Shown: positions 50,487 through 59,306 of the stretch, piece by piece | Layout: each line of letters begins with the position of its first letter | How positions within the stretch are numbered: the first letter of the stretch is position 1 | Assembly (NCBI GenBank): GCA_964371655.1 | Contig: CAYJOD010000027.1 | Location: 3,049 to 67,048, forward strand | DNA from: CAZGSN01 sp964371655 | GTDB taxonomy: Bacteria > Desulfobacterota > Binatia > HRBIN30 | Reading direction: 5' to 3' | Length of the DNA stretch: 64,000 bases | Notes under the pieces: generated by a model | Database searches by the model: none | Told to the model about the DNA's origin: nothing | The model's input: only the letters and a program-made list of their open reading frames with translations | Translations under genes and position numbers: made by a program

Positions 50487-51869
50487 ATGCGCAATGTCCT
50501 TCGCTCCCTCACGCTGCCACTTGTCGTCGTAACGCTTGCCGCCTGCAGTGCATCGCACGCGCAGTCGGCGCGTCTGTGCTCGCGCGGCGCCAACGACGGG
50601 GCCGCGTGCAGCGTCGATGAGGACTGCAGCGGCGGCGCTTGCGTCGATGCACAGGGCGTTTGCGACGGCGGCTCTTCGGACGGCAACCTGTGCGCGTGCA
50701 ACGGCGGCATTTGCTCGACGCGTACCCTGTGCCCCTCCGCGCACGGCAGCGGCACCTGCGTCGGCGGCGACGTTGTTGGTCGTTGCTGCGACGTGCACGG
50801 CAACTGCCGCGACAACGCCGCTTGCGTCGGCACGCAGCGCATCTGCCTGTCGGGGAACTCGGCGGGCTCGCCTTGTGTTCACGACTCGCAGTGTCTGGGT
50901 GGAATGTGCGATTCGACGGGCAAGGTCTGCAGTGGCGGCAGTGCCGACGGCTTCACCTGCAACGAAGATAGCCATTGCCCAAGCGGAAGTTGCAGCGCGC
51001 CGGTCGTGAGCCCGCCGACGCCGGTGCCCACAAGCGCTCCGCCACCGCCGGACACCTGCATCAATCCGTCGGTGCCGACACCGGCCCCGGCGAAAGCGCA
51101 ATTCATCTGCTCCGGCGGCAACCAAAATGGACGGCCCTGTGCGAGCAACACGAATTGCCGGCACGGTCAGTGCGTGATCGGGCTGGGAGTCTGCCTCGGC
51201 GGCGCGAACGATGGCAATGCCTGCGTCTGTCCCTCGGGTAGTTGCTTGCCGGGTCAGTGCAGCGCCGACCCGAGCCTCGGCAAGTGTCGTGGTGGCCCCG
51301 CCGGAAGCGGCGCCGCCTTGTGTTGCGATCCCGCCCTCGGCTGCGGCGACGCGCCGTGTATGCCGACAAATAGGACCTGTGCCGGCGGCACCCGCAAGCG
51401 CATCCCTTGTCTCAACGATGCTCAATGCCCCGGCTCGTCGTGCGTCCAGACCGGCCAGTTCTGCGAAGGCGGGACCTCCGATGCGATCAGCTGCGCGTCG
51501 GATGCCGACTGTCCCGGCGGACACTGCGCCCTGTTGTCCCCGCCGGAAGGCCCGATCTGCACGCCCAAGCCGACACCGACGGAGACGTCGACCCGCGTCC
51601 CAACCTCCACCCGCGGCGTTCCCAACGCACAGACACCAACTCCGAAGAAGCAACCGGCCTCGGGCGGTTCCAACGGTAGCTCGGCGACCTCGAACTCCGG
51701 CTGCACGATGGGGACGGCTGAAACGGCGAGTCCGTTGCTTGTGGTCGCGATGATTCTGATGCTGCTAGCGAAGCTCGCGGCGCGACCGGCTAGCATGAAG
51801 TTTCGGAGGACGCTGCGAGCTTGTTTGCGAGGGGTACGTGTGGCACGCTGGACCCAACATGAACTCTGA
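50487..51869 (+). CDS. cysteine-rich repeat surface protein with C-terminal anchor signal
   Basis: 460 residues. Signal sequence MRNVLRSLTLPLVVVTLAAC with a possible lipobox. Eight units of about 22 residues follow the pattern C-x9-C-x5-C-x4-C (for example starting LCSRGANDGAAC and ICLSGNSAGSPC), likely disulfide-knit domains. Two Pro/Thr-rich linkers separate them. Near the end, SGCTMG followed by a hydrophobic span (ASPLLVVAMILMLLA) and basic residues looks like a MYXO-CTERM-type sorting signal. The tail past the basic stretch overlaps the next gene start by eleven bases. Probable outer-surface structural or adhesion protein; function inferred. Confidence 0.78.
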   Translation: MRNVLRSLTLPLVVVTLAACSASHAQSARLCSRGANDGAACSVDEDCSGGACVDAQGVCDGGSSDGNLCACNGGICSTRTLCPSAHGSGTCVGGDVVGRCCDVHGNCRDNAACVGTQRICLSGNSAGSPCVHDSQCLGGMCDSTGKVCSGGSADGFTCNEDSHCPSGSCSAPVVSPPTPVPTSAPPPPDTCINPSVPTPAPAKAQFICSGGNQNGRPCASNTNCRHGQCVIGLGVCLGGANDGNACVCPSGSCLPGQCSADPSLGKCRGGPAGSGAALCCDPALGCGDAPCMPTNRTCAGGTRKRIPCLNDAQCPGSSCVQTGQFCEGGTSDAISCASDADCPGGHCALLSPPEGPICTPKPTPTETSTRVPTSTRGVPNAQTPTPKKQPASGGSNGSSATSNSGCTMGTAETASPLLVVAMILMLLAKLAARPASMKFRRTLRACLRGVRVARWTQHEL

Positions 51870-52089
51870 GCTACTTCAGCGCATCACCATCGAGCCCGGC
51901 AAGTGCGGCGGACGCCCGTGCATTCGCGGTAAACGACTCCGCGTCAGCGATGTGTTGCAGCTGCTCAGCGCCGGCGCCAGCTTCGAGGAGATTCTAGAGG
52001 ACTATCCCTTCTTGGAGCGCGACGACATCCTCGCCGCAATTGAGTATGCGGCGCGCCAAACCGACCATGTCGTGCTTCAAGCTTCGTGA
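51859..52089 (+). CDS. DUF433 family antitoxin
   Basis: 76 residues from the ATG at 51859. ITIEPGKCGGRPCIRGKRLR and EEILEDYPFLERDDILAAIE are the DUF433 hallmarks, a winged-helix DNA-binding fold related to VapB-type antitoxins. Its TGA overlaps the GTG of the DUF5615 gene (GTGA), so the pair is coupled. Confidence 0.9.
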   Translation: MNSELLQRITIEPGKCGGRPCIRGKRLRVSDVLQLLSAGASFEEILEDYPFLERDDILAAIEYAARQTDHVVLQAS

Positions 52090-52415
52090 AATTCCTCGTC
52101 GACAACCAACTTCCTGCAGCCCTCGCTCGCTTCCTCAATTCGCGCGGCCATGATGCGCAGCACGTCCTCGACGTGCACATGGACGAAGCCGGCGACCTCG
52201 ATATCTGGAACTACGCCGTTTCCCAGGGTCGCGCTCTGGTCAGCAAAGATGAGGATTTCCTCCATCTCGCCAATCGGCCCGGCGCCTCCGGCATGCTCGT
52301 GTGGGTACGGCTTGGCAACTCTCGAAAACTGGCCCTCCTCACCGCCTTCGACCGCGCTCTGTCCGACATCGTCTCGGCGTTGGAGGAAGGTCAACGGATC
52401 ATTGAAGTGCGATGA
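52086..52415 (+). CDS. DUF5615 PIN-like toxin
   Basis: 109 residues; GTG start overlapping the antitoxin stop. KFLVDNQLPAALARFLNSRG, then HVLDVHMDEAGD and ALVSKDEDFLHLA give the acidic residues of a PIN-like nuclease (D6, D38 region, KDEDF). DUF433-DUF5615 pairs are recognised as type II toxin-antitoxin systems; the target of this toxin is unknown. Confidence 0.9.
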   Translation: MKFLVDNQLPAALARFLNSRGHDAQHVLDVHMDEAGDLDIWNYAVSQGRALVSKDEDFLHLANRPGASGMLVWVRLGNSRKLALLTAFDRALSDIVSALEEGQRIIEVR

Positions 52416-52435
52416 CTGATGGCGTCCGCGATCTT

Positions 52436-54985
52436 TCACCCAATCTCCGCAAGCTCCAGCCGGCCCGCCCAGCGGTGTGCGAGGACGGCACGCAGGCGTT
52501 TTGATTCGGGCTTCTCCAGATTCGGGTCGAGCTCTAGCCACGACGCCGCGGCACGGCGAGCCTCGTCGAGAACGCGCGCGTCGCGGATCAGATTCGCAAC
52601 CCGGAAGTCCGGCAGCCCCGACTGGCGCGTGCCCAGAAGCTCGCCGGGTCCACGAATCTCGAGGTCGGCTTCGGCGATCTTGAAACCATCGTTTGTGCTC
52701 GCCATCGCTTGCAGACGGCGCTGCACGTCGTCACCGCGATGGAATGCCGTCAGCAGCACGCACAGCGCGGCGTCCTTCCCTCGGCCGACACGACCGCGTA
52801 GCTGGTGCAGCTGGGCGAGACCGAAACGTTCGGCGTGCTCGACCACCATGATGGTGGCGTTGGGCACATCGATCCCTACCTCGATCACGGTCGTGCTCAC
52901 CAGCAGCTGAATGTCGCCGGCCTTGAAGCGGCGCATGACGGCGTCCTTCTCCGCACCCTTCATGCGCCCGTGTACGAGACCGACGCGGTAGCCGTGAAAC
53001 ACCGTGCGTGCCAGCTCCTCCGCCATCGTCGTCGCGTCGCGCAGCTCCATCTCCTCCGAGCTCTCGACGAGAGGGTAGACGACATACCCCTGACAGCCAC
53101 GATCGAGCTCGCGCTTGACCAGGTCGTAGACCTTGGTGCGCTCGCCCTCGTGGCGCAGCAGAGTGCGCACCGGCGTGCGCCCCGGCGGCATCTCGTCGAT
53201 CACCGAGATATCGAGGTCGCCGTATACCGTCATCGCCAGGGTGCGCGGGATCGGTGTCGCTGTCATCAATAGAATGTCCGGCGTCCCGCCCAGCCGCTGC
53301 ACCGCGGCGCGCTGCAGGACGCCGAAGCGGTGCTGCTCGTCGATCACCCCGAGGCCGATATTCTTGAACGCCACTCCCTCCTGGATGAGAGCGTGGGTGC
53401 CTACGACCAGATCGACCTCGCCGGCGCCAATTCGCCCGTAAGCCTCACGCCGCCGCGGCCGCGGCATTTCTCCGGTGAGCAACAGAGTGCGCACCGCCAA
53501 CGGCGCGGCGAAGCGCTCGATGGTCGCAAAGTGCTGCTCCGCCAGCAGCTCGGTGGGCGCCATGAACGCCGCCTGGTAGCCGTTCTCGATCGCCACCAAC
53601 GCCGCGAACAGAGCGACGATGGTCTTGCCGCTACCGACGTCGCCCTGAAGCAAGCGGTGCAGCGGATGCGGGCGCGCCATGTCGGCGTAGATCTCGCGCA
53701 GCACGCGCTGCTGCGCTGCGGTCAGCGCAAACGGCAGCAGCTCGTGCAACCGCGCGCTCAACGTGCCTTGCACCGGCAGCGACAACCCCGTCTCCCGCTC
53801 CACCGAACGCCGTCGCAACGCCATCCCCAGCTGCAGGAAGAACAGCTCGTCGAAGACCAGGGAGCGGTGCGCACCTGAACGCGTGCTGTTGAGGGCCTCG
53901 AGGTCGGCGTCCGGCTGCGGGTAATGCAGCAGACGCATCGCCGTGCGCAGATCGGTTACCCGCGCCGCTTCCACCACCGGCTTCGGCAGCACGCTCGGTA
54001 GCCGCGCCGACCACTCGTCGACCGCCCCTTGCACGAGCTTGCGCATCACCGCCACGGTCATCGTCGTGGGCTTGTTGTAGACGGGCAGCAGGCCACGACC
54101 GGCAAGCTCGACGCTGGTATCGATCTCGGGATGGACGATGCGCTTCTGCGCTCCGAAGTCGGCCTCGACTTTGCCATGCACCAGGCAACGCTGGCCGACT
54201 TGATATTGATTCTTGAAGAATGCGATTTGATGAAACCACGTCAGGACCATCAATCCCGTATCATCGCGCAGGACGCCTTCGAGGATGGGGCGACGGCGGC
54301 GGCCGACGAAGCGCTCCGCCAGATGGGTGATCTCGCCGATGACGCTCGCCGTCTCCCCGGGGCGCAGGTCACGGATGGTGCTGACGGCGCGGCGATCTTC
54401 GTAACGGAACGGCAGATGATAGAGGAGATCTTCGACACTGCGGATGCCAAGCTTCTCGAACTGGATGGCGCGGCGCGGGCCGACACCGGGAACGAACTGC
54501 ACCGACTGAGCCAGCGCTGCCAACGCATCGGCGCTGTTGCCCGTGGTCTCATGGTAAGGCGGCATCACCTCTGGCGGAGCCGGCGGCCTCGGTTGTGGAG
54601 CCGGCTGACCGGGAGAGCTCGCCCCACGCCGGCTTGCGGTCGCCCTCGGCAACACCAGCGGCGGCTCTATCCCCAGAAATTGTCGCCGCACCTCATTGAT
54701 TACTTCGAGAGCCCGTTGCGCACGCTGGGCCCGGCGATCGGGATCGGCGGCGAGCTCGCCAAGCATCGCGCATAGCCCCTCGACCTGTCGCTTCAGCTCG
54801 ACATCGCCGCTTCCTGCCAGCAGTAGATGCGCACGCTCGACGAAGGCTTGCGCCGGAAACTGCGTACGCGCCGCGGTCGGCGCCGACGCTTTGGCGAGAA
54901 ACGCAAGCGGGCGGGCAATGATGGCGAGAAGCTCATCGAGCTCCCCGCCATCGACTCCGTCTCGCGCGTCACTCTGCTGGTCCAT
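52436..54985 (-). CDS. recG: ATP-dependent DNA helicase RecG
   Basis: 849 residues from the ATG at 54983-54985. About 165 residues of poorly conserved, proline-rich sequence precede the usual wedge domain, longer than E. coli RecG (693). Then FVPGVGPRRAIQFEKLGI, the OB wedge, Walker A GDVGSGKT, DEQH in VIDEQHRFGVLQ, and motifs TATPIPRTLAM, STTVIEVGIDVPNA and QLRGRVGRG. Remodels stalled replication forks and Holliday junctions. Convergent with the toxin pair. Confidence 0.95.
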   Translation of the reverse strand: MDQQSDARDGVDGGELDELLAIIARPLAFLAKASAPTAARTQFPAQAFVERAHLLLAGSGDVELKRQVEGLCAMLGELAADPDRRAQRAQRALEVINEVRRQFLGIEPPLVLPRATASRRGASSPGQPAPQPRPPAPPEVMPPYHETTGNSADALAALAQSVQFVPGVGPRRAIQFEKLGIRSVEDLLYHLPFRYEDRRAVSTIRDLRPGETASVIGEITHLAERFVGRRRRPILEGVLRDDTGLMVLTWFHQIAFFKNQYQVGQRCLVHGKVEADFGAQKRIVHPEIDTSVELAGRGLLPVYNKPTTMTVAVMRKLVQGAVDEWSARLPSVLPKPVVEAARVTDLRTAMRLLHYPQPDADLEALNSTRSGAHRSLVFDELFFLQLGMALRRRSVERETGLSLPVQGTLSARLHELLPFALTAAQQRVLREIYADMARPHPLHRLLQGDVGSGKTIVALFAALVAIENGYQAAFMAPTELLAEQHFATIERFAAPLAVRTLLLTGEMPRPRRREAYGRIGAGEVDLVVGTHALIQEGVAFKNIGLGVIDEQHRFGVLQRAAVQRLGGTPDILLMTATPIPRTLAMTVYGDLDISVIDEMPPGRTPVRTLLRHEGERTKVYDLVKRELDRGCQGYVVYPLVESSEEMELRDATTMAEELARTVFHGYRVGLVHGRMKGAEKDAVMRRFKAGDIQLLVSTTVIEVGIDVPNATIMVVEHAERFGLAQLHQLRGRVGRGKDAALCVLLTAFHRGDDVQRRLQAMASTNDGFKIAEADLEIRGPGELLGTRQSGLPDFRVANLIRDARVLDEARRAAASWLELDPNLEKPESKRLRAVLAHRWAGRLELAEIG

Positions 54986-55065
54986 AGGTGGCAATTCAGT
55001 TCTACAGCCTAAAGAGCCCGCGCGTAAATGCGGAGGCTCGATATCGTATGTGACGGATTCTCTTC

Positions 55066-55180
55066 GCCGCCCCGCCCCCTCTACCCCGCGGGCGGGCCGC
55101 CCGCGCTCCCGGCGATGGCCTTAAACAAATCCCCTGGTGAAACACTAACGCTGGGAGCGCGGCCGGCCCGGCCGCAGTCG
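55066..55180. repeat. REP-like element, left of RAYT gene
   Basis: About 115 bases. GCGGGCGGGCCGCCCGCGCT and, after 50 bases, GGGAGCGCGGCCGGCCCGGC are imperfect inverted copies. The first 50 bases (CGCCGCCC through CTCCCGGCGAT) match the element right of the gene in the same orientation. Confidence 0.8.
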
Positions 55181-55188
55181 GCGGAATG

Positions 55189-55794
55189 TCAGCCCCGACC
55201 TCCATCCATCCACAAACGTGCGCTGCTCCAAGGCCAATCCTCCGCACACTCGACCAGCCCCGCCTTGACCGGATTCTCGTGAATGTAGGTCACCGCCGCC
55301 AAGTAGTGCCGTTCATCACGGATCGCACGATCCCAATACTCTGCCTCCCACACATGGCCAGCTTGCAGGGTCGTCCCGTTGATCTCGTGGCCGGAATAAG
55401 ACTTCCAGCTGTGGAGAATTCGCTCCAGTGACCACTCCGAGTTGATGTCGGCCAATACGTGCACGTGATTTGGCATTACCACCCACGCGTGAAGGTCGTA
55501 ACGGATTCCCTCAAAATGCTGCCAATTCGCAACCACCATCTCAGCGATACTTGGTTGCCGCAAGACACACACGCCGAGACCCGCGTCGAGATGCGCTTCG
55601 AGACGCTTGCGCCGTTCGGCATCGTTACGCAGCTCACGTAAGCAGCGCTCGATCACCTCGAGTGGAAGGGCATCAGCCAAGCGATAAGTCACCATTTGAA
55701 TCACCTTGGCGGCATCGTAATGCGGAAGGTATCCACGGCTGTGCCACCCGCGATGGCCAAGAGGTGCAGGTGCGGACTTGGGGTGACTCGCCAT
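55189..55794 (-). mobile_element. REP-associated tyrosine transposase (RAYT, Y1/HUH family)
   Basis: 201 residues. HUH motif in VVMPNHVHVLADI, the catalytic tyrosine in HSWKSYSGHEIN, and the RAYT-typical end AVTYIHENPVKAGLVECAED and WPWSSA. Single-stranded-DNA transposases of this branch are immobile themselves but are thought to move REP palindromes. Both sides carry REP-like repeats (55066-55180, 55834-55932), and a related copy is at 50.2 kb. The gene lies between recG and carB. Confidence 0.92.
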
Positions 55795-55833
55795 GTAATC
55801 GAAGTGCGCGGTCGAGAGTGAAGTGTCAAGAAC

Positions 55834-55932
55834 GCCGCCCCACCCCTCTACCCGCGGGCGGGCCGCCCGCGCTCCCGGCGATTACCTTAGACTGAACTAC
55901 TAACGCTGGGCGGGCGGCCGGCTTGGCCGCAG
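55834..55932. repeat. REP-like element, right of RAYT gene
   Basis: Same element as the left copy in direct orientation: CGCCGCCCCACCCCTCTACC, GCGGGCGGGCCGCCCGCGCT and CTCCCGGCGAT, then the inverted half GGGCGGGCGGCCGGC. Ends against the carB stop. Confidence 0.8.
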
Positions 55933-55935
55933 CCA

Positions 55936-58900
55936 TCACGCGGGCTTCTTGTGGTACTCCTGCAGGGCGCACACGTCCAAGGCCTCGCGCTGCAACAACT
56001 CCACCCCTTCGGCCGCCGCCGCGGCGCCGGCGATGGTCGTGAAGTACGGGACATGGCAATCCAAAGCGCCACGCCGGATCGCGAACGAGTCGAGATTGGC
56101 TCCCACCCCCTCCGGCGTGTTGATGACCATCGCGATCTCGCCACCGCGCACCGCATCAACAACGTGCGGCGAGCCCGCAGCGACTTTATTGATGACCTCA
56201 ACCTGTAGCCCATTCTCGCTGAGAAAGGCGGCGGTGCCGCTGGTGGCAACCAACTTGAAGCCGGCGCGCGCCAAACGCGCCGCCGTCGGCAACACGGCCT
56301 GCTTGTCCTCGTCGCGCACGCTGACAAACACGGCGCCCGCCGTGGGCAGCCGATTCCCAGCTGCGATCTGGGCCTTGGCAAAAGCGGCTCCGAACGAAGT
56401 GCCGATGCCCATCACCTCGCCGGTCGACTTCATCTCCGGTCCGAGGATCGTATCGACGCCCGGGAACTTCGAGAACGGGAACACTGCTTCCTTCACCGAG
56501 ATATGCGCCGGAATGATCTCCTCCGTAAAGCCGAGGTCGACGAGGCTTTGGCCCACCATCACGCGCGCGGCGATCTTCGCCAAGGGCGCACCGGTCGCCT
56601 TGCTGACGAACGGCACGGTGCGCGAGGCGCGCGGATTCACCTCGAGAATGAAGACCTCGCCGTCCTTCACGGCAAACTGCACGTTCATCAAACCAACGAC
56701 GCCGATCTCCAACGCCAAGGCTTTGGTCTGGCGACGAACTTCCGCGAGAATGCTCTTCGGAAGCGACTCGGTCGGCAGCGAGCAGGCGCTGTCACCCGAG
56801 TGCACACCGGCGCGCTCGATATGCTCCATGATGCCGCCGATGACGACGAGCGTGCCGTCACAGACGGCGTCGACGTCGAGCTCGATCGCATCGTCGAGGA
56901 ACTTGTCGACCAGGATCGTGCGCTCCGGCGCCGCGTCCAAGGCGCGCTCCATGTATCCACGCAGGCTCGCTTCCTCGTAAACGATCTCCATGGCGCGCCC
57001 ACCGAGCACGTACGATGGACGCACCAACACCGGATAGGTCAGCCGGCGCGCGATCTCGACGGCGTCGGCCACCGACCGCGCCGTGCCGTTGGGCGGCTGG
57101 CGCAGCTTGAGCTTCTCAAGCAGGACCGCGAAGCGCTCGCGGTCTTCGGCACGATCAATCGCGTCGGGGGTGGTGCCGAGGATCGGCACCCCGGCTTCCT
57201 TCAGCGGCACCGCTAGCTTCAGCGGCGTCTGCCCGCCGAACTGCACGATCACGCCTTCCGGCTTCTCGTGCTCGACGATGCTCAGCACGTCTTCCAGAGT
57301 CAGCGGTTCGAAGTACAACTTGTCGGAAGTGTCGTAGTCGGTACTGACCGTCTCCGGGTTGCAGTTGACCATGATCGTCTCGAAGCCGTCTTCCTTGAGG
57401 GCAAAGGCGGCATGCACGCAGCAGTAGTCGAACTCGATACCTTGGCCGATGCGATTGGGGCCACCACCGAGAATCATGATCTTGCGACGCTGGGTGACAC
57501 CAGCCTCGTCCTCGGCTTCGTAGGTCGAGTACAGATACGGAGTCCGCGCCGGGAACTCGGCACCGCAGGTATCGACCCGCTTGTAGACCGGGCGCACACC
57601 CGCCCCCAGACGCGCGGCACGAATCTCCGACTCCTTCTTTCCGATAAGCTGTCCGAGACGGATATCCGAGAAGCCCATCCGCTTCGCCGTCACCAGCGTG
57701 TCCGGCGGCAGAGGCGCGCTCGACCGTGCTTCCACGGCAGCTGCGCCGTCGCGGCGGATCACGTCTTCGTAGTCGAGGATCTGCTTGACGTTGTCGAGGA
57801 ACCACGGGTCGATCTTGGTGATGTCGTAGAGCTGCTCGGTCGTGAACCCTTCGCGGAAGGCGTCGGCCAGGTACCACAGGCGGCGCGCGTTGGGCACGCG
57901 CAGCTTCTCTTCCAACTGCGCGCGCGACGTCGCCTTCGGACCGCGGCCTTTGTCATCGAAGCCGTACGAATCGGTCTCCAGCGAACGGATCGCCTTCTGC
58001 AACGATTCTTTGAACGTGCGTCCGATCGCCATCACCTCACCCACAGACTTCATCTGCGGGCCCAGGATGTCCTTGGTGTTGGAGAACTTCTCGAAGGTGA
58101 AGCGCGGGATCTTGGTGACGACGTAGTCGATCGTCGGCTCGAAGCAGGCCGGCGTCTCTTTGGTGATATCGTTGGGGATCTCGTCGAGCGAGTAGCCGAC
58201 GGCGAGCTTGGCGGCGATCTTCGCAATCGGAAACCCAGTCGCCTTGCTGGCCAGCGCCGAGCTGCGCGACACCCGCGGGTTCATCTCGATGATCACCAGG
58301 CGGCCGTTGTCCGGGTGCACGGCGAATTGGATATTCGATCCGCCGGTGTCAACGCCGATCTCGCGGATGATCGCCAGCGCCGCGTTGCGCATGATCTGGT
58401 ACTCTTTGTCGGTCAGCGTCTGCGCCGGCGCCACCGTGATGCTGTCGCCGGTATGCACGCCGAGCGGGTCGAAGTTCTCGATCGAGCAGATGATGACGAC
58501 GTTGTCCTTGGTGTCGCGCATCACCTCGAGCTCGAACTCCTTCCATCCGGCAATCGACTCTTCGACGAGCAATTCGTGCGTCGGCGAAGCGTCGAGGGCA
58601 CGCGCCGCCAGATCGAGGAACTCCTCTTCCGTAAACGCCAGGCTGCCGCCGGTGCCACCGAGGGTGCGCGACGGGCGCAGGATCAGCGGTAACCCGATCT
58701 CCTTGGCGATGGCCGTCGCTTCCTCCATCGAGCGCGCGTAGCCGCTGCGCGGCAAATCCAAGCCAATGCTCTGCATCGCCGCTTTGAACAGGTCGCGATC
58801 CTCCGCCTTCTTGATCGCCGGCAGCTTAGCGCCGATGAGCTCGACCCCGTAGCGCTCGAGGATGCCGCGCTCGGCCAGGTCAATCGCCGCGTTCAAGCCG

Positions 58901-59181
58901 GTTTGCCCGCCAATCGTCGGCAACAAAGCATCCGGCCGTTCGATCTCGATGATGCGTTCGAGCATCTCCGTCGTGATCGGTTCGATATAGGTCCGATCGG
59001 CGAAGCCGGGATCGGTCATGATCGTCGCCGGGTTGGAGTTGATGAGGATGACTCGATAGCCTTCTTCCTTGAGAGCCTTGCACGCCTGGGTTCCGGAGTA
59101 GTCGAACTCGCACGCCTGGCCGATGACGATGGGTCCGGAGCCGATGAGCAGGATGCTGTGGATGTCGGTGCGTTTGGGCAT
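55936..59181 (-). CDS. carB: carbamoyl-phosphate synthase large subunit CarB
   Basis: 1081 residues, the family length. Two tandem ATP-grasp halves: the first begins DIHSILLIGSGPIVIGQACE, the second GGGPNRIGQGIEFDY. GLNAAIDLAERGIL, the FEKFSN region, VNPRASRTVPFVSKATG and a C-terminal MGS-like regulatory domain (VSVRDEDKQAVLPTAARLAR) are seen. Uses ammonia from CarA, bicarbonate and two ATP. Last gene of the pyrR-pyrB-pyrC-carA-carB transcript, separated from carA by a heptad repeat. Confidence 0.97.
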   Translation of the reverse strand: MPKRTDIHSILLIGSGPIVIGQACEFDYSGTQACKALKEEGYRVILINSNPATIMTDPGFADRTYIEPITTEMLERIIEIERPDALLPTIGGQTGLNAAIDLAERGILERYGVELIGAKLPAIKKAEDRDLFKAAMQSIGLDLPRSGYARSMEEATAIAKEIGLPLILRPSRTLGGTGGSLAFTEEEFLDLAARALDASPTHELLVEESIAGWKEFELEVMRDTKDNVVIICSIENFDPLGVHTGDSITVAPAQTLTDKEYQIMRNAALAIIREIGVDTGGSNIQFAVHPDNGRLVIIEMNPRVSRSSALASKATGFPIAKIAAKLAVGYSLDEIPNDITKETPACFEPTIDYVVTKIPRFTFEKFSNTKDILGPQMKSVGEVMAIGRTFKESLQKAIRSLETDSYGFDDKGRGPKATSRAQLEEKLRVPNARRLWYLADAFREGFTTEQLYDITKIDPWFLDNVKQILDYEDVIRRDGAAAVEARSSAPLPPDTLVTAKRMGFSDIRLGQLIGKKESEIRAARLGAGVRPVYKRVDTCGAEFPARTPYLYSTYEAEDEAGVTQRRKIMILGGGPNRIGQGIEFDYCCVHAAFALKEDGFETIMVNCNPETVSTDYDTSDKLYFEPLTLEDVLSIVEHEKPEGVIVQFGGQTPLKLAVPLKEAGVPILGTTPDAIDRAEDRERFAVLLEKLKLRQPPNGTARSVADAVEIARRLTYPVLVRPSYVLGGRAMEIVYEEASLRGYMERALDAAPERTILVDKFLDDAIELDVDAVCDGTLVVIGGIMEHIERAGVHSGDSACSLPTESLPKSILAEVRRQTKALALEIGVVGLMNVQFAVKDGEVFILEVNPRASRTVPFVSKATGAPLAKIAARVMVGQSLVDLGFTEEIIPAHISVKEAVFPFSKFPGVDTILGPEMKSTGEVMGIGTSFGAAFAKAQIAAGNRLPTAGAVFVSVRDEDKQAVLPTAARLARAGFKLVATSGTAAFLSENGLQVEVINKVAAGSPHVVDAVRGGEIAMVINTPEGVGANLDSFAIRRGALDCHVPYFTTIAGAAAAAEGVELLQREALDVCALQEYHKKPA

Positions 59182-59190
59182 TCGATTGGC

Positions 59191-59304
59191 CTATGGCTTG
59201 GGGCTCGGGGCTGGGGACTCGGGGCTTAATCCTGGGGGCTCGGGGCTTGGGGCTCGGGGCTTGATGCTTGGACCCCAGCGCCCAGCCCCAAGCCACCAGC
59301 CCCT
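59191..59304. repeat. heptanucleotide array/hairpin (GGGGCTT/GGGGCTC)
   Basis: Repeated GGGGCTC, GGGGCTG, GGGGCTT units in the left part and AGCCCC units (CCAGCCCCAAGCCACCAGCC) in the right part. It sits within the carA-carB gap, so the pyr transcript must cross it. Confidence 0.85.
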
Positions 59305-59306
59305 AT

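Noticed and set aside
59191..59304. CRISPR array
   Set aside because: Units are 7 bases, without unique spacers, and no cas gene is in the window.
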